Shown: positions 43,478 through 53,025 of the stretch, one piece after another
Position numbering within the stretch: position 1 is the stretch's first letter
How the letters are laid out: each line of letters starts with the position of its first letter
From: Clostridiaceae bacterium
GTDB lineage: Bacteria; Bacillota; Clostridia; Peptostreptococcales; Natronincolaceae
Direction of reading: 5' to 3'
DNA: 53,864 bases
Assembly: GCA_020832135.1 (NCBI GenBank)
Contig: JAFIFG010000036.1
Coordinates: forward strand, 1-53,864
Translations under genes and position numbers: made by a program
The notes under the pieces: model-generated
The model's database searches: none
What the model was told of the DNA's origin: nothing
Seen by the model: the letters and a program-made list of their open reading frames with translations, nothing else

Positions 43478-45198
43478 GATTCATAAACTTCTCCAGAGAG
43501 AAATGTAATAATTGCTATAGATGTTTAAGGGCATGCCCCTCCAAAGCTATATCAGTTCTTGAAGATTCTACAGAAATCCTTGATGAAAAATGTATTTCAT
43601 GTGGTGAATGTCATGTGGTTTGTCAAGCAGATGCTTTATATATAAATAGCAAGGTTCAGGAAGTAAAAAATGCCATGAAATGTGGTAAAAAGGTTATCGC
43701 AAGTATTGCACCTTCCTTTGCAGGGGCTTTTGACATGAAGGAGGAAGGTCAGATAGTAACTGCATTAAAACAGCTGGGATTTGAAATAGTTGAGGAGACT
43801 GCCATAGGAGCTGAAATAGTACTTGATTATTATAGGCAGTATGTGAAGGAAGGCAGTTATGATAACTTAATTACCACAAGCTGTCCATCAGCTAATTATT
43901 TGATTGAAAAATACTACCCATCTCTTACAAAATATATGATTCCTATAGCCTCACCAATGATCGTTCATGGTAAGTTGATAAAGCATAAATACGGGATGGA
44001 TAGTCATGTAGTATTTATTGGTCCCTGTATTGCTAAAAAAGAAGAAGCAAAAGATTTTCAACATAGTGGAACCATAGATTCCGTATTAACATTTGAAGAG
44101 CTAGATGATTGGTTAAAGGAAGAGAAGATACAATTAAAAGAGTTAGAGTCTGAACCCTTTCATCATGTGTCCTACAGAAGAGGAAGCTCCTTCCCTTTAG
44201 ATGGTGGAGTTCTAATAAATCCTCCAGAGGAAGCTGAAAAAAAGTATGAAATCATAAGGGTTGTAGGTGTAGATAGATGCAAGGACATATTAGAATGCAT
44301 TGAAAATAAAAGCATCCATAGGGTATGTATAGAACTTAATATATGTGAAGGTAGCTGTATAGATGGTGCAGGAATGCCTGGTAATACCAACTACTACATA
44401 AGAGAAAAAAGAGTGAAAAACTATGTAAATAAAAAAACATGCTACTCAAACCATGATGTTGAAATAGAATATGTTGATAAAAATCTAGATTTTAGAAGAG
44501 TATTCTTTGATGAAATGGTTGTTATAGAAAAAGCCTCCCAAGAGGAATTACAAGAAATACTTAGAAAAATGGGAAAGTATAAACCTGAAGATGAATTAAA
44601 CTGTAATGCCTGTGGCTATCAAACCTGTAGAGAAAAGGCTGAAGCTGTTTTTGAAGGGATATCACAAATAAATATGTGTTTGCCCTTTATGAGGGAAAAG
44701 GCTGAAAGCTTAAAAAATGTTAGTTTTGACAATACCCCTAATGCCGTCTTTATTTTAGATCATGACCTACGTGTAAAAGAATTTAATCCTGCTTCAGAAA
44801 AAATATTTCAAATAAAAGCAGAGGCTATAAAAGAGAAACCTATCACCATGCTCATAAATGACGTAGAGTTTCATGAAGTTATGGCAACAAAGAAAAGCCT
44901 TATAGGACGTAAGGTGATTTACCCCAAGTATGGCGTTGTATTAATCGCTAATATATTGTACTTAGAAAAACAAGATATTATTATGGCCATCATGACGGAT
45001 ATAACACTATCCGAAAAGCATAAGGAGGAGCTTGCAAGGGTAAGGGAAAAAACCTTAGATGCCGCTCAAGAGGTAATAGGTAAACAGATGAGGGTAGCAC
45101 AAGAAATTGCAAGTTTATTAGGAGAAACCACTGCAGAAACCAAGGTAACACTTACGAAGCTAAAAGGTGTGGTATTAGGTGAAGAGGGTGATATGTAA
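43474..45198 (+). CDS. Sensory [FeFe]-hydrogenase-like protein with PAS domain
   Basis: 574 residues. Two [4Fe-4S] sites (C11, C14, C17, C21; C40, C43, C46, C50). Hydrogenase core: L1 TTSCPSAN (C137), L2 GPCIAKKEE (C185), L3 CEGSC (C291, C295); these match the four H-cluster cysteines. The proton-transfer cysteine next to C137 is Ser, as in sensory (group C) enzymes. A further FeS domain has C377, C380, C385, C402; a PAS domain follows at about 415-535. No kinase domain: output probably goes to the phosphatase encoded next. Not a high-turnover hydrogenase. Confidence 0.88.
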   Translation: MRFINFSREKCNNCYRCLRACPSKAISVLEDSTEILDEKCISCGECHVVCQADALYINSKVQEVKNAMKCGKKVIASIAPSFAGAFDMKEEGQIVTALKQLGFEIVEETAIGAEIVLDYYRQYVKEGSYDNLITTSCPSANYLIEKYYPSLTKYMIPIASPMIVHGKLIKHKYGMDSHVVFIGPCIAKKEEAKDFQHSGTIDSVLTFEELDDWLKEEKIQLKELESEPFHHVSYRRGSSFPLDGGVLINPPEEAEKKYEIIRVVGVDRCKDILECIENKSIHRVCIELNICEGSCIDGAGMPGNTNYYIREKRVKNYVNKKTCYSNHDVEIEYVDKNLDFRRVFFDEMVVIEKASQEELQEILRKMGKYKPEDELNCNACGYQTCREKAEAVFEGISQINMCLPFMREKAESLKNVSFDNTPNAVFILDHDLRVKEFNPASEKIFQIKAEAIKEKPITMLINDVEFHEVMATKKSLIGRKVIYPKYGVVLIANILYLEKQDIIMAIMTDITLSEKHKEELARVREKTLDAAQEVIGKQMRVAQEIASLLGETTAETKVTLTKLKGVVLGEEGDM

Positions 45199-46373
45199 TG
45201 GAATTCTTCATTGATGTTGCCCATGACAGTTTAAATAAGCAGGACGAAGAGCTCTGTGGTGATAAGGTAGAAGTTGTTCATACAGATGAAAGTGTAATTA
45301 TTATATTAGCCGATGGACTTGGCAGTGGAGTAAAAGCCAATATACTTGCCACCATGACAACAAAAATTGCAGGAACTATGCTTAAAGAAGGGGCTAGCAT
45401 CTATGAAACTATAGATACTATTGCAAACACCCTTCCCATGTGTAATGTTAGAAAATTAGCTTATTCCACCTTTAGCATTATAAAAATCCAGAGGGACGGA
45501 AAAGCTTATGTCATTGAATATGATAATCCACCCATGTTTTTTACAAGGAACCATAAACTCATGGAAATTCACAAAAAAGAAATCGTCATCAATGAAAAAA
45601 AAATCATGGAGAGTCATATTACCTTTAAAGAGGGAGATACATTAACATTAGTTAGTGATGGAGTTATTCATGCTGGAGTAGGAGGAATCCTAAATCTGGG
45701 ATGGCAATGGGAAAATGTAGCGGATTATCTAGTAAAGCAAGTTGCAAGAGAAAAATGTGCCAAAGGTATTTCAACAGGCTTAATGGAGACATGTAAATAC
45801 TTATACAATGGTATGCCTGGTGACGACACTACCGTTGTCACTGTTAAAATAAGAAAGCCTGAAACTATAGACTTATTTACAGGACCTCCTGAAGATGAAA
45901 CAATTGATGCAACCATCATAAAGGATTTCATGAAAAAAGGCAGAACAAAAAAAGTTGTCTGTGGAGGAACAGCAGCCAAAATTGTAGCTAGAGAGCTAAA
46001 CCAAGAGGTAATAGTAGACTTAGCATCCATGACAAAAGAGGTGCCTCCTATGGCTAAAATAGAAGGTATAGATCTTGTTACTGAAGGTGTCCTTACCTTA
46101 AGTAAAGTCGTTGAGAAAATAAAAAAGTACTCTGATTATTCAACAAACGGCTATACAATAGAAAACTTGAATGGCAAAGATGGGGCTTCTAACTTAGCGA
46201 GAGTACTTATAGAGGATTGTACTCATCTCAACCTGTGGGTTGGTAAAGCTATAAATCCAGCCCACCAGAATCCAGATCTACCAATAGACTTAAGTATAAA
46301 GCTACAGGTAATAAATGAACTTTCTAAACTAATGCAGAGCTTAGGAAAGAAGGTCTGGATAAATTATATTTAA
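45198..46373 (+). CDS. SpoIIE-type PP2C serine/threonine phosphatase
   Basis: 391 residues. PP2C/SpoIIE core (about 1-225): LADGLGSGVKANILATM with the metal-binding Asp, LVSDGVIHAG, and GDDTTVVTVKI. A C-terminal extension of about 150 residues begins at VVCGGTAAKIVARELNQEV and is typical of hydrogenase-linked phosphatases. It starts on the TAATG overlap with the hydrogenase-like gene, so both are made together. Likely target is an anti-anti-sigma or other phosphoprotein encoded elsewhere; unknown. Confidence 0.85.
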   Translation: MEFFIDVAHDSLNKQDEELCGDKVEVVHTDESVIIILADGLGSGVKANILATMTTKIAGTMLKEGASIYETIDTIANTLPMCNVRKLAYSTFSIIKIQRDGKAYVIEYDNPPMFFTRNHKLMEIHKKEIVINEKKIMESHITFKEGDTLTLVSDGVIHAGVGGILNLGWQWENVADYLVKQVAREKCAKGISTGLMETCKYLYNGMPGDDTTVVTVKIRKPETIDLFTGPPEDETIDATIIKDFMKKGRTKKVVCGGTAAKIVARELNQEVIVDLASMTKEVPPMAKIEGIDLVTEGVLTLSKVVEKIKKYSDYSTNGYTIENLNGKDGASNLARVLIEDCTHLNLWVGKAINPAHQNPDLPIDLSIKLQVINELSKLMQSLGKKVWINYI

Positions 46374-46391
46374 TGCAGATACATTAGTTTC

Positions 46392-46422
46392 GGGGAAACC
46401 TTCAAAGTGGTCTCCCCTTTTC
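46392..46422 (+). terminator. Terminator of hydrogenase-sensor operon
   Basis: GGGGAAACC and GGTCTCCCC pair (one mismatch) around an 8-base loop, then TTTTCT. It overlaps the 3' end of the convergent gene that stops at 46402. Confidence 0.65.
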
Positions 46423-46692
46423 TATTAAGACAAAGGTACTCTCTGGAATATTTATTTTACCCTGTGCAATATCTTTCTTTAGCTGTTCTACTGTTTTATC
46501 AAAATCCTGTAAAAACTTATCACCTGCATTCTTGGATGCTTCTTCATAGATTTCCGAGAAGGTTTTAAGATTACTCTTCCAAGGCAAATCTTTTTCTGCC
46601 TCCTGATTCTTTTTTAAGAAGCTATGATAATTTTTATTTGTCCGCTGAATGACTTCTTCAAAAGCTTCTATACAAAGATCCTTTAGTTGTAC
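46402..46692 (-). CDS. Helical protein of unknown function with non-standard start (GTA?)
   Basis: 96 codons read from the minus strand. AAGGAGG lies 8 bases upstream of a GTA codon at 46692, in frame with VQLKDLCIEAFEEVIQRTN and on to TFVLIEKGRPL. There is no ATG, GTG or TTG near it; the first standard start is a TTG at 46587, giving only 61 residues and no ribosome site. The start may have mutated from GTG (decay) or a rare start is used. All-helical, acidic; no family recognised. Confidence 0.5.
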   Translation of the reverse strand, partial: VQLKDLCIEAFEEVIQRTNKNYHSFLKKNQEAEKDLPWKSNLKTFSEIYEEASKNAGDKFLQDFDKTVEQLKKDIAQGKINIPESTFVLIEKGRPL

Positions 46693-46799
46693 TAAAATAT
46701 CCTCCTTATTTTGTATGAAATTATATAGTATTTATAATTTTGAACCTTAGTATATCATAATATAACCTCTACCCGTTAAGGCATCTTTGTATAAAGTTT

Positions 46800-47465
46800 T
46801 TATGTTCTATGATCAACAACAGCACCTACAATATTTGTCTGTGTATCTTTATATTTTTTTTGAGGATTTTCTAAATCATCTCTATTCGGTATTTTTATAC
46901 TTCTAAAAACTTTATATAATCTTATAACCATCCCCTTCATAGGCTCAAATAAAAATGCTAAAGGTTCCTCCAAGGATTGAATTTTTTCTATAAACACATT
47001 TTCCTGCAAATACATCTCATAACCCTTTTTGATTTCTATCCCTACACTTTCTAGCGGTTCCTGAAATTCAAGCACTATTTCTTTTATTATCTCTAGATAT
47101 TTTGTACCTACTTCTTTATCAAGAATCTGTAAAGAGCCAATAGCTGCATTATATTTTTCTATCAAATTTTCCATATGCTCTACCAAAGTCCTATCTTCTT
47201 TTTTAAAATCCTCCACTGCCTCCTGTAGCTTTCTATGGTCATGATAAAAATTTTTATACTCCTTCCTCAATGCATCCATATGATCGTAAAACAGATCAGA
47301 GGAGATTAAGTAATTAGCCGTGGCCAAATTAGTTTGGTTTTTAGTTGCTTTTATAGGATCGATGGCTTCAACTGCTTCAGACCTATCTACAACAGTTGCT
47401 CTGTGTACATAACTGTTATGAATTCTACGATTGGCAACAGATGAAACTTTTGAATTTTTTGACAT
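46800..47465 (-). CDS. Helical coiled-coil protein of unknown function
   Basis: 221 residues from the ATG at 47465, with AAGGAGGG upstream. N-terminal 60 residues are polar and unstructured (NRRIHNSYVHRATVVDRSE); then a long helical region with MDALRKEYKNFYHDHRKLQ and VEHMENLIEKYNAAIGSLQI. C-terminus KKYKDTQTNIVGAVVDHRT is short and polar. No signal peptide or membrane helix. No family recognised. Followed by the similarly helical 46402 gene. Confidence 0.65.
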   Translation of the reverse strand: MSKNSKVSSVANRRIHNSYVHRATVVDRSEAVEAIDPIKATKNQTNLATANYLISSDLFYDHMDALRKEYKNFYHDHRKLQEAVEDFKKEDRTLVEHMENLIEKYNAAIGSLQILDKEVGTKYLEIIKEIVLEFQEPLESVGIEIKKGYEMYLQENVFIEKIQSLEEPLAFLFEPMKGMVIRLYKVFRSIKIPNRDDLENPQKKYKDTQTNIVGAVVDHRT

Positions 47466-47584
47466 GTACCATCCCTCCTTTTTCAATATATACCCAGGAT
47501 GCTTGTGTAATACAATTTATTTCTTTAACATGTCTTGATTTCTGCATTTTATAAAAATTTTGCCTTAAGATTAAAATTTTAAAT

Positions 47585-47612
47585 TATCGACAATAATTTT
47601 AAGATTTCGACA
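47585..47612. promoter_or_regulatory. Possible pair of Spo0A-box-like sites
   Basis: ATCGACA (one change) and TTCGACA (exact core of the Spo0A box, reverse of TGTCGAA) lie about two helical turns apart between the divergent genes at 47465 and 47744. TATAGT follows at 47624. Only a motif match. Confidence 0.25.
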
Positions 47613-47743
47613 TATAACTCGTGGTATAGTAAAAAAAAATCTTTGTTTTAGGCCTATGGACCTATCCATTTGGCATATTGTATTATTTTTAAAAAAATTA
47701 ATCTTTTCTTCTTTTATATCTCGACTAAAAAGGAGGCATTAAA

Positions 47744-48781
47744 TTGACGACTCTTTTGCTTGAGGATTCAAATGCTGGAATGAGGATTTCGCAAGATATA
47801 TTAAATAAAACCGGTATCGTCTTGTTACCTAAAGGTACGGTTTTATCACTAAGTATCATTAACTATTTAAGAAAATGGCATATTGATCATATACATGTAG
47901 AAGAAGCACAGGTTCCATTCGTTTCAGAAAAGAAAAAACCACAAAAACAACTATCTGATACCTACAAAAGCACCCTCAATGCTACTACAGAAATTATGGA
48001 AGCATTAAAGGGAAGTGCTATCCTAAAGTTAAAAGAAGTCAGAGAAGTCATCTCAGAAATCGGTAATTTTACTGACATCACCTCAACATTAGAGACTATA
48101 TCCCATCTGAAGGCTCAAGATAAATATACTTATCAGCATAATCTTAATGTAGCCATTTACTGCTTATTTCTTGGACGGTGGTTAGAACTAGATGATACTT
48201 CTTTAAAAAAGCTAACCTATGCTGGATTTCTACATGATATTGGTAAATTCAAGGTTTCTGAAGATATACTCCACAAACCTGATAAACTAAATGAAAGAGA
48301 ATTTAAAGAAATCAAATCACACCCTGTTTACGGATATTCAATGGTGAAAAAAAATCCTAATCTTAGTCAATCTATAGCTTTAGGTATACTTCAACACCAT
48401 GAAAGGGAAGATGGACAAGGATATCCATTTGGAGTAGAGGGACCAAAAATTCATTTATTTGCTAAGATTATTGCAGTAGCTGACGTGTTTGATGCAATGA
48501 CTTCAGAGCGCTCCTACAAAGGAAAGCAACCTCCTTTAAAGGTAGCAGAGGAATTAATGAATAATCACTTTAGTGCACTTGATCAAAAGATTGTTAGAAC
48601 CTTTGTCAATAGACTCTCAGACTTTTATATAGGCTCCAAGGTTCTATTAAGTAATGGTGTAGTTGGTGAAATTGTAGCCAAAAATCCTACATCTCCTGCT
48701 AATCCATTAATCAAAATTAATAATGAATTTATCGACTTAAGTGCAGATAGATCAATAACAATAGAAGATATTTTCATGTAA
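47744..48781 (+). CDS. HD-GYP domain protein (probable c-di-GMP phosphodiesterase)
   Basis: 345 residues from TTG at 47744, 7 bases after AAGGAGG. N-terminal 60 residues resemble the small domain that often precedes HD-GYP (GMRISQDILNKTGIVLLPKG, YLRKWHIDHIHVEEAQ). The HD-GYP core has FLHDIGKFKVSEDIL near 160 and HHEREDGQGYPFG near 220, and VADVFDAMTSERSYKG. A C-terminal segment (VLLSNGVVGEIVAKNP) is usual. No membrane helix. Confidence 0.9.
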   Translation: MTTLLLEDSNAGMRISQDILNKTGIVLLPKGTVLSLSIINYLRKWHIDHIHVEEAQVPFVSEKKKPQKQLSDTYKSTLNATTEIMEALKGSAILKLKEVREVISEIGNFTDITSTLETISHLKAQDKYTYQHNLNVAIYCLFLGRWLELDDTSLKKLTYAGFLHDIGKFKVSEDILHKPDKLNEREFKEIKSHPVYGYSMVKKNPNLSQSIALGILQHHEREDGQGYPFGVEGPKIHLFAKIIAVADVFDAMTSERSYKGKQPPLKVAEELMNNHFSALDQKIVRTFVNRLSDFYIGSKVLLSNGVVGEIVAKNPTSPANPLIKINNEFIDLSADRSITIEDIFM

Positions 48782-48813
48782 ATATTCTTGAAATTCAAGT
48801 GCACACCTCCTTT

Positions 48814-48860
48814 AAAGCCGAACAAACCATTTTTATGGTCTATGCGGCTTTTGTTTTGTT
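48814..48860 (+). terminator. Terminator of HD-GYP gene
   Basis: AAAGCCG pairs with CGGCTTT and inner ACCAT with ATGGT, followed by TGTTTTGTTT. The rest of the interval to 49110 shows no gene. Confidence 0.75.
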
Positions 48861-49109
48861 TATATTGCATTGTTTTACTAGTTTAATTTTATAAATATTT
48901 AAAATAATAGTTTAAATTAATAGTTAAAAAGATAAAAATCCATTGTCTGAAGTATAGAAATTGAGTATAATTCTTTAGGTGAAGAGTTGACATAAAAATA
49001 TCTTAGGTTAAGAATCTTATATCATGAAAGTGAGGACAAATAAGTATTTCTTTTATATTCTATCCCTTACGCTTTCATAAAATTCTTTCAAAGCATTTTT
49101 GATTCTTAC

Positions 49110-49691
49110 CTACATTTCTTTCAGGTATTCGACTCCAAATGTAGGGTAAGTACCTTTTTTCTGGTTTTTATAAATATACATTTTCTTATCTGCTAACTCT
49201 ACAGCTCTGTAAAAATCTTCATTGTTTGTAACTTCAGCAACTCCATAGGACATTTCCACATCAACAGTAAATTGATTTTCTTTTCTTAATGTATCTAAAG
49301 CCCGATGCATAATAGTATAAGCACACTCTTCATCACACTTGTCTAATATAAGTAAAAATTCATCCCCACCAAATCTGACAATTAAATCATTTTTTCTGAT
49401 AGAGGATTTAAATGCACTTACAATTTTTATTAATATCTTATCTCCTAAAGTATGTCCATAGATATCATTGATATATTTAAAGTTATCAACATCTATAATA
49501 ATTACCGATGAAGTATACTCTTTTTTATTTCCTTTTGACCCATGTCTTCTTAGCCATTTATCTAAAAATACTCTTGAATAAGCACCCGTCAAATCATCCC
49601 TATAGGCAATCTCTCTATACTTATTCCTACTCCTCTGTAAGAAAGTAGCAATACCAATCAATATAAGAATAATAAGTATTGTTATATCCAA
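49110..49691 (-). CDS. GGDEF diguanylate cyclase
   Basis: 193 residues. One N-terminal membrane helix (about 2-18), then directly the GGDEF domain: YRDDLTGAYSRVFLDKWL, metal-binding Asp in VIIIDVDNFKYIND, active site FGGDEF at 108-112. An RKND at 99-102 fits the RxxD product-inhibition site. It makes c-di-GMP from two GTP. A c-di-GMP-I riboswitch lies upstream, giving self-regulation. AAGGGGGG precedes the ATG. Confidence 0.94.
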   Translation of the reverse strand: MDITILIILILIGIATFLQRSRNKYREIAYRDDLTGAYSRVFLDKWLRRHGSKGNKKEYTSSVIIIDVDNFKYINDIYGHTLGDKILIKIVSAFKSSIRKNDLIVRFGGDEFLLILDKCDEECAYTIMHRALDTLRKENQFTVDVEMSYGVAEVTNNEDFYRAVELADKKMYIYKNQKKGTYPTFGVEYLKEM

Positions 49692-49771
49692 GTATGTCCC
49701 CCCCTTATGATAAGTATTTGAAAAATAAAAATTCCCTGTATTTTATTTTAATATAAGGATCATAATTAATA

Positions 49772-49855
49772 AATTTTCCAACCAGCTACCATACTATCGA
49801 TGTAGTTTAGGCCCTTGGTTTTGTGTCCTTATTTTTCAATAAGTTTGCCCTTAAA
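49772..49855 (-). ncRNA. c-di-GMP-I riboswitch upstream of GGDEF gene
   Basis: Minus strand: AAGGGCAAAC, TTATTGAAAAATAA (GAAA loop), GGACACAAAACC, GGGCCTAAA and GGTAGCTGGTTGG, the GEMM-I order. The GGACGCAAAGCC block of the other copy is GGACACAAAACC here (two changes). No terminator follows within the 80 bases to the gene, so control may be on translation or by another fold. Confidence 0.88.
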
Positions 49856-50276
49856 AAATATTAAATTTTTTATTCATCACAACGTATTACCCCTATTTTT
49901 AATATACTACCCAATGTTTTTATTAAACAACTCCAAAATAGGACTATTTTACTATAGTATTATTTACATTCTCTATCTTTTGAAAATTTTCCTCCTAATT
50001 TATAGTATCATAATACGACTTTCGTTCTTCAATTTTCCGTATATTTCGACATATTTCCTTCTAGTCAAAATTTTTGTCTGCCAAAAGTGTTACCTGTAGC
50101 ATAAGCTAATGACTAATATTAAATCCCTTCCTATATAAATCTAGGTCAATACAATTAATGTTTTGTTAGTAAAAAGAGGATTTAAATTAAGTTAATAGAA
50201 ATAATCAGTCATATGAACTATTTTCTAGAGGGATAATCCATGAAGTAGCTAGTAAAGTATAGGGGGAACCTGATTT

Positions 50277-51578
50277 ATGAGAAGAGAAAAGAAAAAAATA
50301 ATATTGCTTTTGTTAGTCACTCTTATTGCACTCCTTTTCCTACCTTCCTACAATTCTAAAAAAAGCCAGCCAACCTTAGAATCATCCCAGTCTATAGAGG
50401 AAATACCAACAATGAAGGAGGAACCTATACCACCACCTCCTGCAGAAATAGTGATAGCAGCAGTTGGGGATATCATGGTGCATGGACCTCAATTAAGGGC
50501 TCAATACGACTCTGAAAGTAATCAATATGACTTTACAAATAACTTTCAATTTGTAAAAGATTATTTAAAGGAAGCTGATTTAACCATAGGTAATTTAGAA
50601 ACCACCTTTGCTGGAGAAGAAAAAGGTTATTCAAGTTTTCCAATGTTTAATACACCCGATGCCTTGGCGGATGCATTGAAGGAGGCGGGATTTCAAATCA
50701 TTTCCACTGCTAATAATCATACGATTGATACTGGAAGCAAGGGAATGTTCAGGACCGTCGATGTACTGGAAAGCAGAGGGCTTAAGGTGACGGGTACCAG
50801 GAGAGATGAAAATACCGATAACTTTATTATAGAAACAATAAACGATATCAAGGTTGGATTAACATCTTACACCTATGAAACACCAAGATTTGGTGAATAT
50901 AAAACCCTCAATGGAATCAAGATGCCTAAAGAGATTGAGGATCATATCAATAGCTTTTCCTATGAATATCTAGATGAAGATTTATTAAAGATAGAAGAAA
51001 CCATTAAGGAAATGAAGGGGCAAGGTGCAGAGGTGATTGTATTTTATGTGCATTGGGGGGAAGAATACCAACGACAGCCCAACAGATACCAAAGGTATAT
51101 CGCACATCAGCTAAGTAACTATGGTGTAGATATTGTATTTGGCAGTCACCCCCATGTAATACAACCTATTGAGTTTATTGAATCAGAAGATGGTGAACAA
51201 AAGACATTGGTGGTGTATTCTTTAGGAAACTTTTTATCCAACCAACGCTATGAGATATTGAAAAACAGATATACTGAAGATGGAATTATTGTTAATGTAA
51301 AAATTGAAAAGGACTTTAAAGAGGATCATGTAAGTATTAAGGAAGTCAGTTATATACCAACTTGGGTCTATAGATATTACCCCCATGGAAAACCTATTTT
51401 TGAAATCATCCCAGTGGTGGAAGCATTAGAAAATCTAGATAGCTACCATATAACAAATCAACAGATGCTATGGAGAATGCAAAACTCAAAAAATAATACA
51501 ATAGAACTAATAGACTCCCAATCAATGGAATCAGAGGCTATACCCATTTATGTAGAAGGACAAAGCACCCCAAAATAG
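50277..51578 (+). CDS. CapA family (poly-gamma-glutamate capsule type) metallophosphatase-like protein
   Basis: 433 residues. Membrane anchor at about 8-25 (IILLLLVTLIALLFLP), Pro/Ser-rich spacer, then a calcineurin-like domain: AAVGDIMVHGPQ, GNLETTFAGEE, STANNHTIDTGSKGM, FYVHWGEEYQ, VFGSHPHVIQPIEF. CapA proteins act at the surface in capsule export or attachment. AGGGGGAA is 11 bases before the ATG. It precedes a GH113-like hydrolase, suggesting a cell-surface polysaccharide locus. Confidence 0.9.
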   Translation: MRREKKKIILLLLVTLIALLFLPSYNSKKSQPTLESSQSIEEIPTMKEEPIPPPPAEIVIAAVGDIMVHGPQLRAQYDSESNQYDFTNNFQFVKDYLKEADLTIGNLETTFAGEEKGYSSFPMFNTPDALADALKEAGFQIISTANNHTIDTGSKGMFRTVDVLESRGLKVTGTRRDENTDNFIIETINDIKVGLTSYTYETPRFGEYKTLNGIKMPKEIEDHINSFSYEYLDEDLLKIEETIKEMKGQGAEVIVFYVHWGEEYQRQPNRYQRYIAHQLSNYGVDIVFGSHPHVIQPIEFIESEDGEQKTLVVYSLGNFLSNQRYEILKNRYTEDGIIVNVKIEKDFKEDHVSIKEVSYIPTWVYRYYPHGKPIFEIIPVVEALENLDSYHITNQQMLWRMQNSKNNTIELIDSQSMESEAIPIYVEGQSTPK

Positions 51579-51708
51579 TAATTCTTTAAACAAAAGGACC
51601 ACTGATACAGCGATATGGTAAAGCTTATCCTAAATAACATAGCTTTAAAAGGTTCTATATGAATTCTATTAAGAATACATATTAAAACGGAATAGAGAGT
51701 TCGTTGCT

Positions 51709-51773
51709 CGTCTATAGTGAAAGGGACAGTTTTTTCCTCCGTCGAATGATTGAATTTAAGAAATCTATAGACG
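51709..51773. repeat. CGTCTATAG / CTATAGACG inverted repeat in leader
   Basis: Perfect 9-bp arms at 51709-51717 and 51765-51773 around a 47-base loop that holds a degenerate GGGACAG-T-run-CCTCCGTC (51723-51743). The right arm ends 20 bases before the proposed TTG start of the next gene. Might be a regulatory leader or a relic repeat. Confidence 0.35.
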
Positions 51774-51792
51774 ATTGAATGGAGTGGTATTA

Positions 51793-52965
51793 TTGCTAAG
51801 AAACATTCTTATCGGTATAGTGATTATTTTAATAATACTGATATTTTTTTTAATACTATATAAACTACAGACAATAGACTCAAATCATATGGATGAATCC
51901 CAAAAGGACCCAACCGATTCAATAGATTCGATTGGGTCCAGTCAAAAACCTCTTGATTTAGAAGAGAAAAATGACGGGAAGGATATAGTAGAGCATAAAT
52001 ACAAACGGGGTGAGTTTCAAGCAGGTATTAATCTGCTTGTTTATGGACATCTCAATATATCAAATGCCCAAAAATTATTTAAACACTTACAAAAGCTAGG
52101 GATAAATAGCATCGCTATTGCATACCCTTTTTTCCAGTCAGATTGGCAAGCTGACCAGGTAATGATTAACCCTGCAATAACACCTACTATGGAAGAAATA
52201 AAAGGACTTATCTTATCAGCTCATGCTGAGGATTTAAGCGTTATGCTACGTCCCATTCTGGATGAAAAAAGCATCATGTCCTCAGGCCATTGGAGAGGTA
52301 CCATTGAACCGAAAAACCCCGAGATGTGGTTTGGCAGTTACCGTTCATTGTTACTTCCCTATGCCGAGCTAGCACAAGAGATGAATGTCGAGATATTTAA
52401 TATTGGCACTGAGCTTAATTCGCTTCAGCATAACAGGTATAGTGATGAATGGTTAAGACTCATCAAGGAAATCAGAGAGGTTTACCAAGGAGAATTAATT
52501 TATTCATTTAATTGGGATTGTTTTCGTGAAATCCCCTCGATTGAATTTGTTTCTATGCTGGATTACGTAGGAATTGATGCTTATTTTCCCTTAAATGCTC
52601 CAGATGGTGCAAGTGTAGAGGACCTTGAAGAAGCTTGGAAAAAATGGACAAAGGAAACCAATGAGATCCTCATGAATGAATCAATTATCATAACGGAAGT
52701 CGGGATGATTCCAATATCAGGTGCCTATCGCAAACCCTACCTATGGAGCATACCTGGTGGAAAGCTTGATTGGCAAGCACAAGCCAACTACTACGAGGCC
52801 ACTTATAGTGCATGGAGATCTATGACCAAAGGTATCTATTGGTGGAGTGTCACTGTGGATGAATCTGATCCCAATGTTATAGACTACTCACCACTTGGAA
52901 CACCAACAGAAGAAGTTCTTAAACAGCTTTTTCTGAAAAATACATCTAAAGGTATCAAGGATTAA
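51793..52965 (+). CDS. GH113-like glycoside hydrolase, membrane-anchored
   Basis: 390 residues from the TTG at 51793, 8 bases after GGAG; an in-frame TTG at 51775 lacks a site. Membrane anchor at about 3-25 and a Ser/Asp-rich linker. (beta/alpha)8 barrel with acid/base Glu in FNIGTELNSLQ near residue 215 and probable nucleophile in IIITEVGMIP near 305, and GIYWWSVTVDES. The family includes beta-mannanase. It may trim or degrade surface glycan made or attached by neighbours. Confidence 0.8.
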   Translation: MLRNILIGIVIILIILIFFLILYKLQTIDSNHMDESQKDPTDSIDSIGSSQKPLDLEEKNDGKDIVEHKYKRGEFQAGINLLVYGHLNISNAQKLFKHLQKLGINSIAIAYPFFQSDWQADQVMINPAITPTMEEIKGLILSAHAEDLSVMLRPILDEKSIMSSGHWRGTIEPKNPEMWFGSYRSLLLPYAELAQEMNVEIFNIGTELNSLQHNRYSDEWLRLIKEIREVYQGELIYSFNWDCFREIPSIEFVSMLDYVGIDAYFPLNAPDGASVEDLEEAWKKWTKETNEILMNESIIITEVGMIPISGAYRKPYLWSIPGGKLDWQAQANYYEATYSAWRSMTKGIYWWSVTVDESDPNVIDYSPLGTPTEEVLKQLFLKNTSKGIKD

Positions 52966-52980
52966 AACATAAAGAATATA

Positions 52981-53025
52981 AAAAGACGATTCTCCTAACT
53001 TGTGTTAGGTAGAGTCGTCTTTTTT
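52981..53025 (+). terminator. Terminator between GH113-like gene and last gene
   Basis: AAAGACGA-TCT pairs with AGA-TCGTCTTT and inner CCTAAC with GTTAGG around TTGT, with short bulges, then TTTTTG. Strong hairpin on the plus strand. Confidence 0.85.

Noticed and set aside
49815-50099. 94-codon plus-strand frame
   Set aside because: Begins inside the antisense of the second c-di-GMP-I aptamer and is low-complexity hydrophobic; no ribosome site.
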